A stretch of 6,967 bases of DNA. It comes from Acidobacteriota bacterium. GTDB taxonomy: Bacteria; Acidobacteriota; Terriglobia; Acidiferrales; UBA7541. A model generated the notes under the pieces. It saw only the letters and a program-made list of their open reading frames with translations. It was not told the origin of the DNA and ran no database searches. The stretch is from NCBI GenBank assembly GCA_003224075.1, contig QHYF01000321.1:1-6967 (forward strand), in the 5' to 3' direction. Below are positions 6,044 through 6,967 of this stretch, piece after piece; the first letter of the stretch is position 1; the number at the start of each line of letters is the position of its first letter. A program made the translations under genes and the position numbers.

Positions 6044-6178
6044 CGCGATGGAAACAACATTATCAATTTAGCAGAAACTCTCTTCGCGCGCACATCGCGA
6101 GATGGTTGGCTACACGGATGATTTTCTCAAGAAGCAATCTCTGTGGATACCGGCGCTGGACCCGCCGACCGCCGGCCC

Positions 6179-6208
6179 TTGGGCGCATTTGCGGGGCTCT
6201 GCTACACT
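6179..6208 (+). promoter_or_regulatory. Possible promoter of tRNA-Gln
   Basis: TTGGGC (6179-6184) and TACACT (6203-6208), 18 nt apart, end 12 nt before the mature tRNA-Gln. This spacing fits a short leader before the tRNA. Confidence 0.4.
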
Positions 6209-6220
6209 GCTAGCATCGGT

Positions 6221-6295
6221 TCCGGGGTCGTCTAATTGGTAGGACACCAGCCTTTGGAGCTGGCTATCCTGGTTCGAGTCCAGGCCCCGGAGCCA
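6221..6295 (+). tRNA. tRNA-Gln (UUG anticodon)
   Basis: A 75-nt tRNA with encoded CCA. The acceptor TCCGGGG pairs with CCCCGGA; the first pair U1-A72 is typical for glutamine. The anticodon stem CCAGC/GCTGG encloses CTTTGGA, giving anticodon TTG (6254-6256). The T arm is CCTGGTTCGAGTCCAGG. It reads CAA, and CAG by wobble. It is transcribed away from the tRNA-Ser, with about 177 bp between the two, in which I see only the likely promoter elements. Confidence 0.97.
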
Positions 6296-6412
6296 ATCCT
6301 TTCGGCGAATTAAGTTCGAGCTTTCCTCGACCTTGGGGAAAATCCGGGAACAATGCTAGATGAGACCTGCAAAGGGGTTTCTTTATGGCTTGGGCGGTAA
6401 GCCGCCTCGCCA

Positions 6413-6967
6413 TCAGCGCAGTTCCTGCGGCCGCCCGGTTCGAACGGACTCGCGAGCGGCATCCAGAATCTCCAGCACCTGGACATTCAGCTTCGCTGAA
6501 ACCGGATCTTCGATCGGTTTGTCGTGGCGAATGCAGTCAATAAAATAGGAAATTGGATTGCTCGTCTCTCGCGGGACGGGATTGAGCGTGACGCGCTGGC
6601 CTTCCAGCCCGGCTTTTGTTCCGCTTTCATTTGCAGAGCGGAAGAATAATTCGTCGCGAGTAGCGAGAAGGCTGCCTTTGGGACCGAATACCTGCACCTG
6701 TCCCATGCTATAGGGCCAATTCCAGGAAGCCTCGATGACCGCGGTAGCGTCGGGGTAATCGAGGACGATGGTGGAATCGTCGTCCACATCGTTGTGCTGC
6801 TCGACCTTGAGTTTTTGCGCCGTGGCAAGAACTCGCGCCGGGCGGCCCTTGAGCCACAGCGCCCATTCCGCTCCATAGCATCCGAAATCCATGATGGCCC
6901 CGCCGCCGTTCTTCCGGGAATCGTACAGCCACTTAGCGAAATATTCCGAGACGCCGATCTCCTTTGG
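6413..6967 (-). CDS. Gfo/Idh/MocA-family oxidoreductase, C-terminal part only (5' end outside window)
   Basis: The 184 visible residues are the C-terminal alpha/beta domain of an NAD(P)-dependent sugar or inositol dehydrogenase-like enzyme. The frame is open to the window edge (PKEIGVSEYFAKWLYD...), so the ATG at 6892 is internal. Key stretches are NGGGAIMDFGCYGAEW, the family's GGG-x-(L/M)-D-x-G-C-H-like signature with Tyr in place of the usual His. Also present are DSTIVLDYPDATAVIEASWN, VFGPKGSLLA and the terminal NPISYFIDCIRHDKPIEDPV. The N-terminal Rossmann domain that binds the cofactor is outside, so the substrate cannot be judged. No frame break is seen. It converges with the tRNA-Gln; a GGCGG/CCGCC hairpin (6393-6406) lies just after the stop but has no T run. 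Confidence 0.85.
   Translation of the reverse strand, partial: PKEIGVSEYFAKWLYDSRKNGGGAIMDFGCYGAEWALWLKGRPARVLATAQKLKVEQHNDVDDDSTIVLDYPDATAVIEASWNWPYSMGQVQVFGPKGSLLATRDELFFRSANESGTKAGLEGQRVTLNPVPRETSNPISYFIDCIRHDKPIEDPVSAKLNVQVLEILDAARESVRTGRPQELR

Noticed and set aside
6393..6406. GGCGG-TAAG-CCGCC hairpin after the Gfo/Idh/MocA gene as a terminator
   Set aside because: The stem is 5 bp and no T run follows on the minus strand, so termination is not supported.

Overview
This GC-rich window has seven protein genes or gene remnants and two tRNAs. The protein sequences resemble what I recall from Acidobacteriota: an exported M1 peptidase with a HEAT tail, an exported TPR protein with a short AQ-type signal peptide, and an SDR of the NSxR type. 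That placement is from memory, not from a search.

Left part, minus strand (about 3161 down to 1): a tightly packed operon, read SDR oxidoreductase, then a small ACT-domain protein, then an exported M1 zinc aminopeptidase with a C-terminal HEAT-repeat tail that runs off the window. The SDR and ACT genes are 6 nt apart, and the ACT stop and peptidase start overlap as ATGA. Two of the three genes are damaged. The SDR lacks about 55-60 residues in frame, covering the substrate loop. The peptidase has two frame changes, each where conserved sequence is missing. The second removes the GxMEN substrate-binding motif, while the zinc site HELGH...NE survives in the next frame. The two shifts cancel, so the N-terminal and C-terminal parts share a frame. 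This could be real gene decay or an assembly fault.

Middle part, plus strand (3311-5039): an exported TPR-type protein diverges from the SDR operon, followed 88 nt later by an intact peptide methionine sulfoxide reductase A. A weak terminator-like hairpin follows.

Right part: a type II toxin-antitoxin pair, brnT then brnA (minus strand, 5809-5227), with an unusually long 71-nt gene overlap. It has a near-consensus promoter with a perfect 12-bp palindrome just upstream of the -35 box. The pair lies between the 3' end of a tRNA-Ser(GGA) gene (minus, 5954-6043) and a 12-bp direct copy of that tRNA end at 5124-5135, which suggests a small island inserted at the tRNA. A tRNA-Gln(UUG) on the plus strand (6221-6295) follows. 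Last is the C-terminal half of a Gfo/Idh/MocA-family oxidoreductase (minus, 6413 to the window edge).

I see no CRISPR array, insertion sequence, rRNA or clear novel multi-gene system. The points most worth checking are the cluster of internal deletions in the SDR-peptidase operon and the tRNA-flanked brnTA islet.
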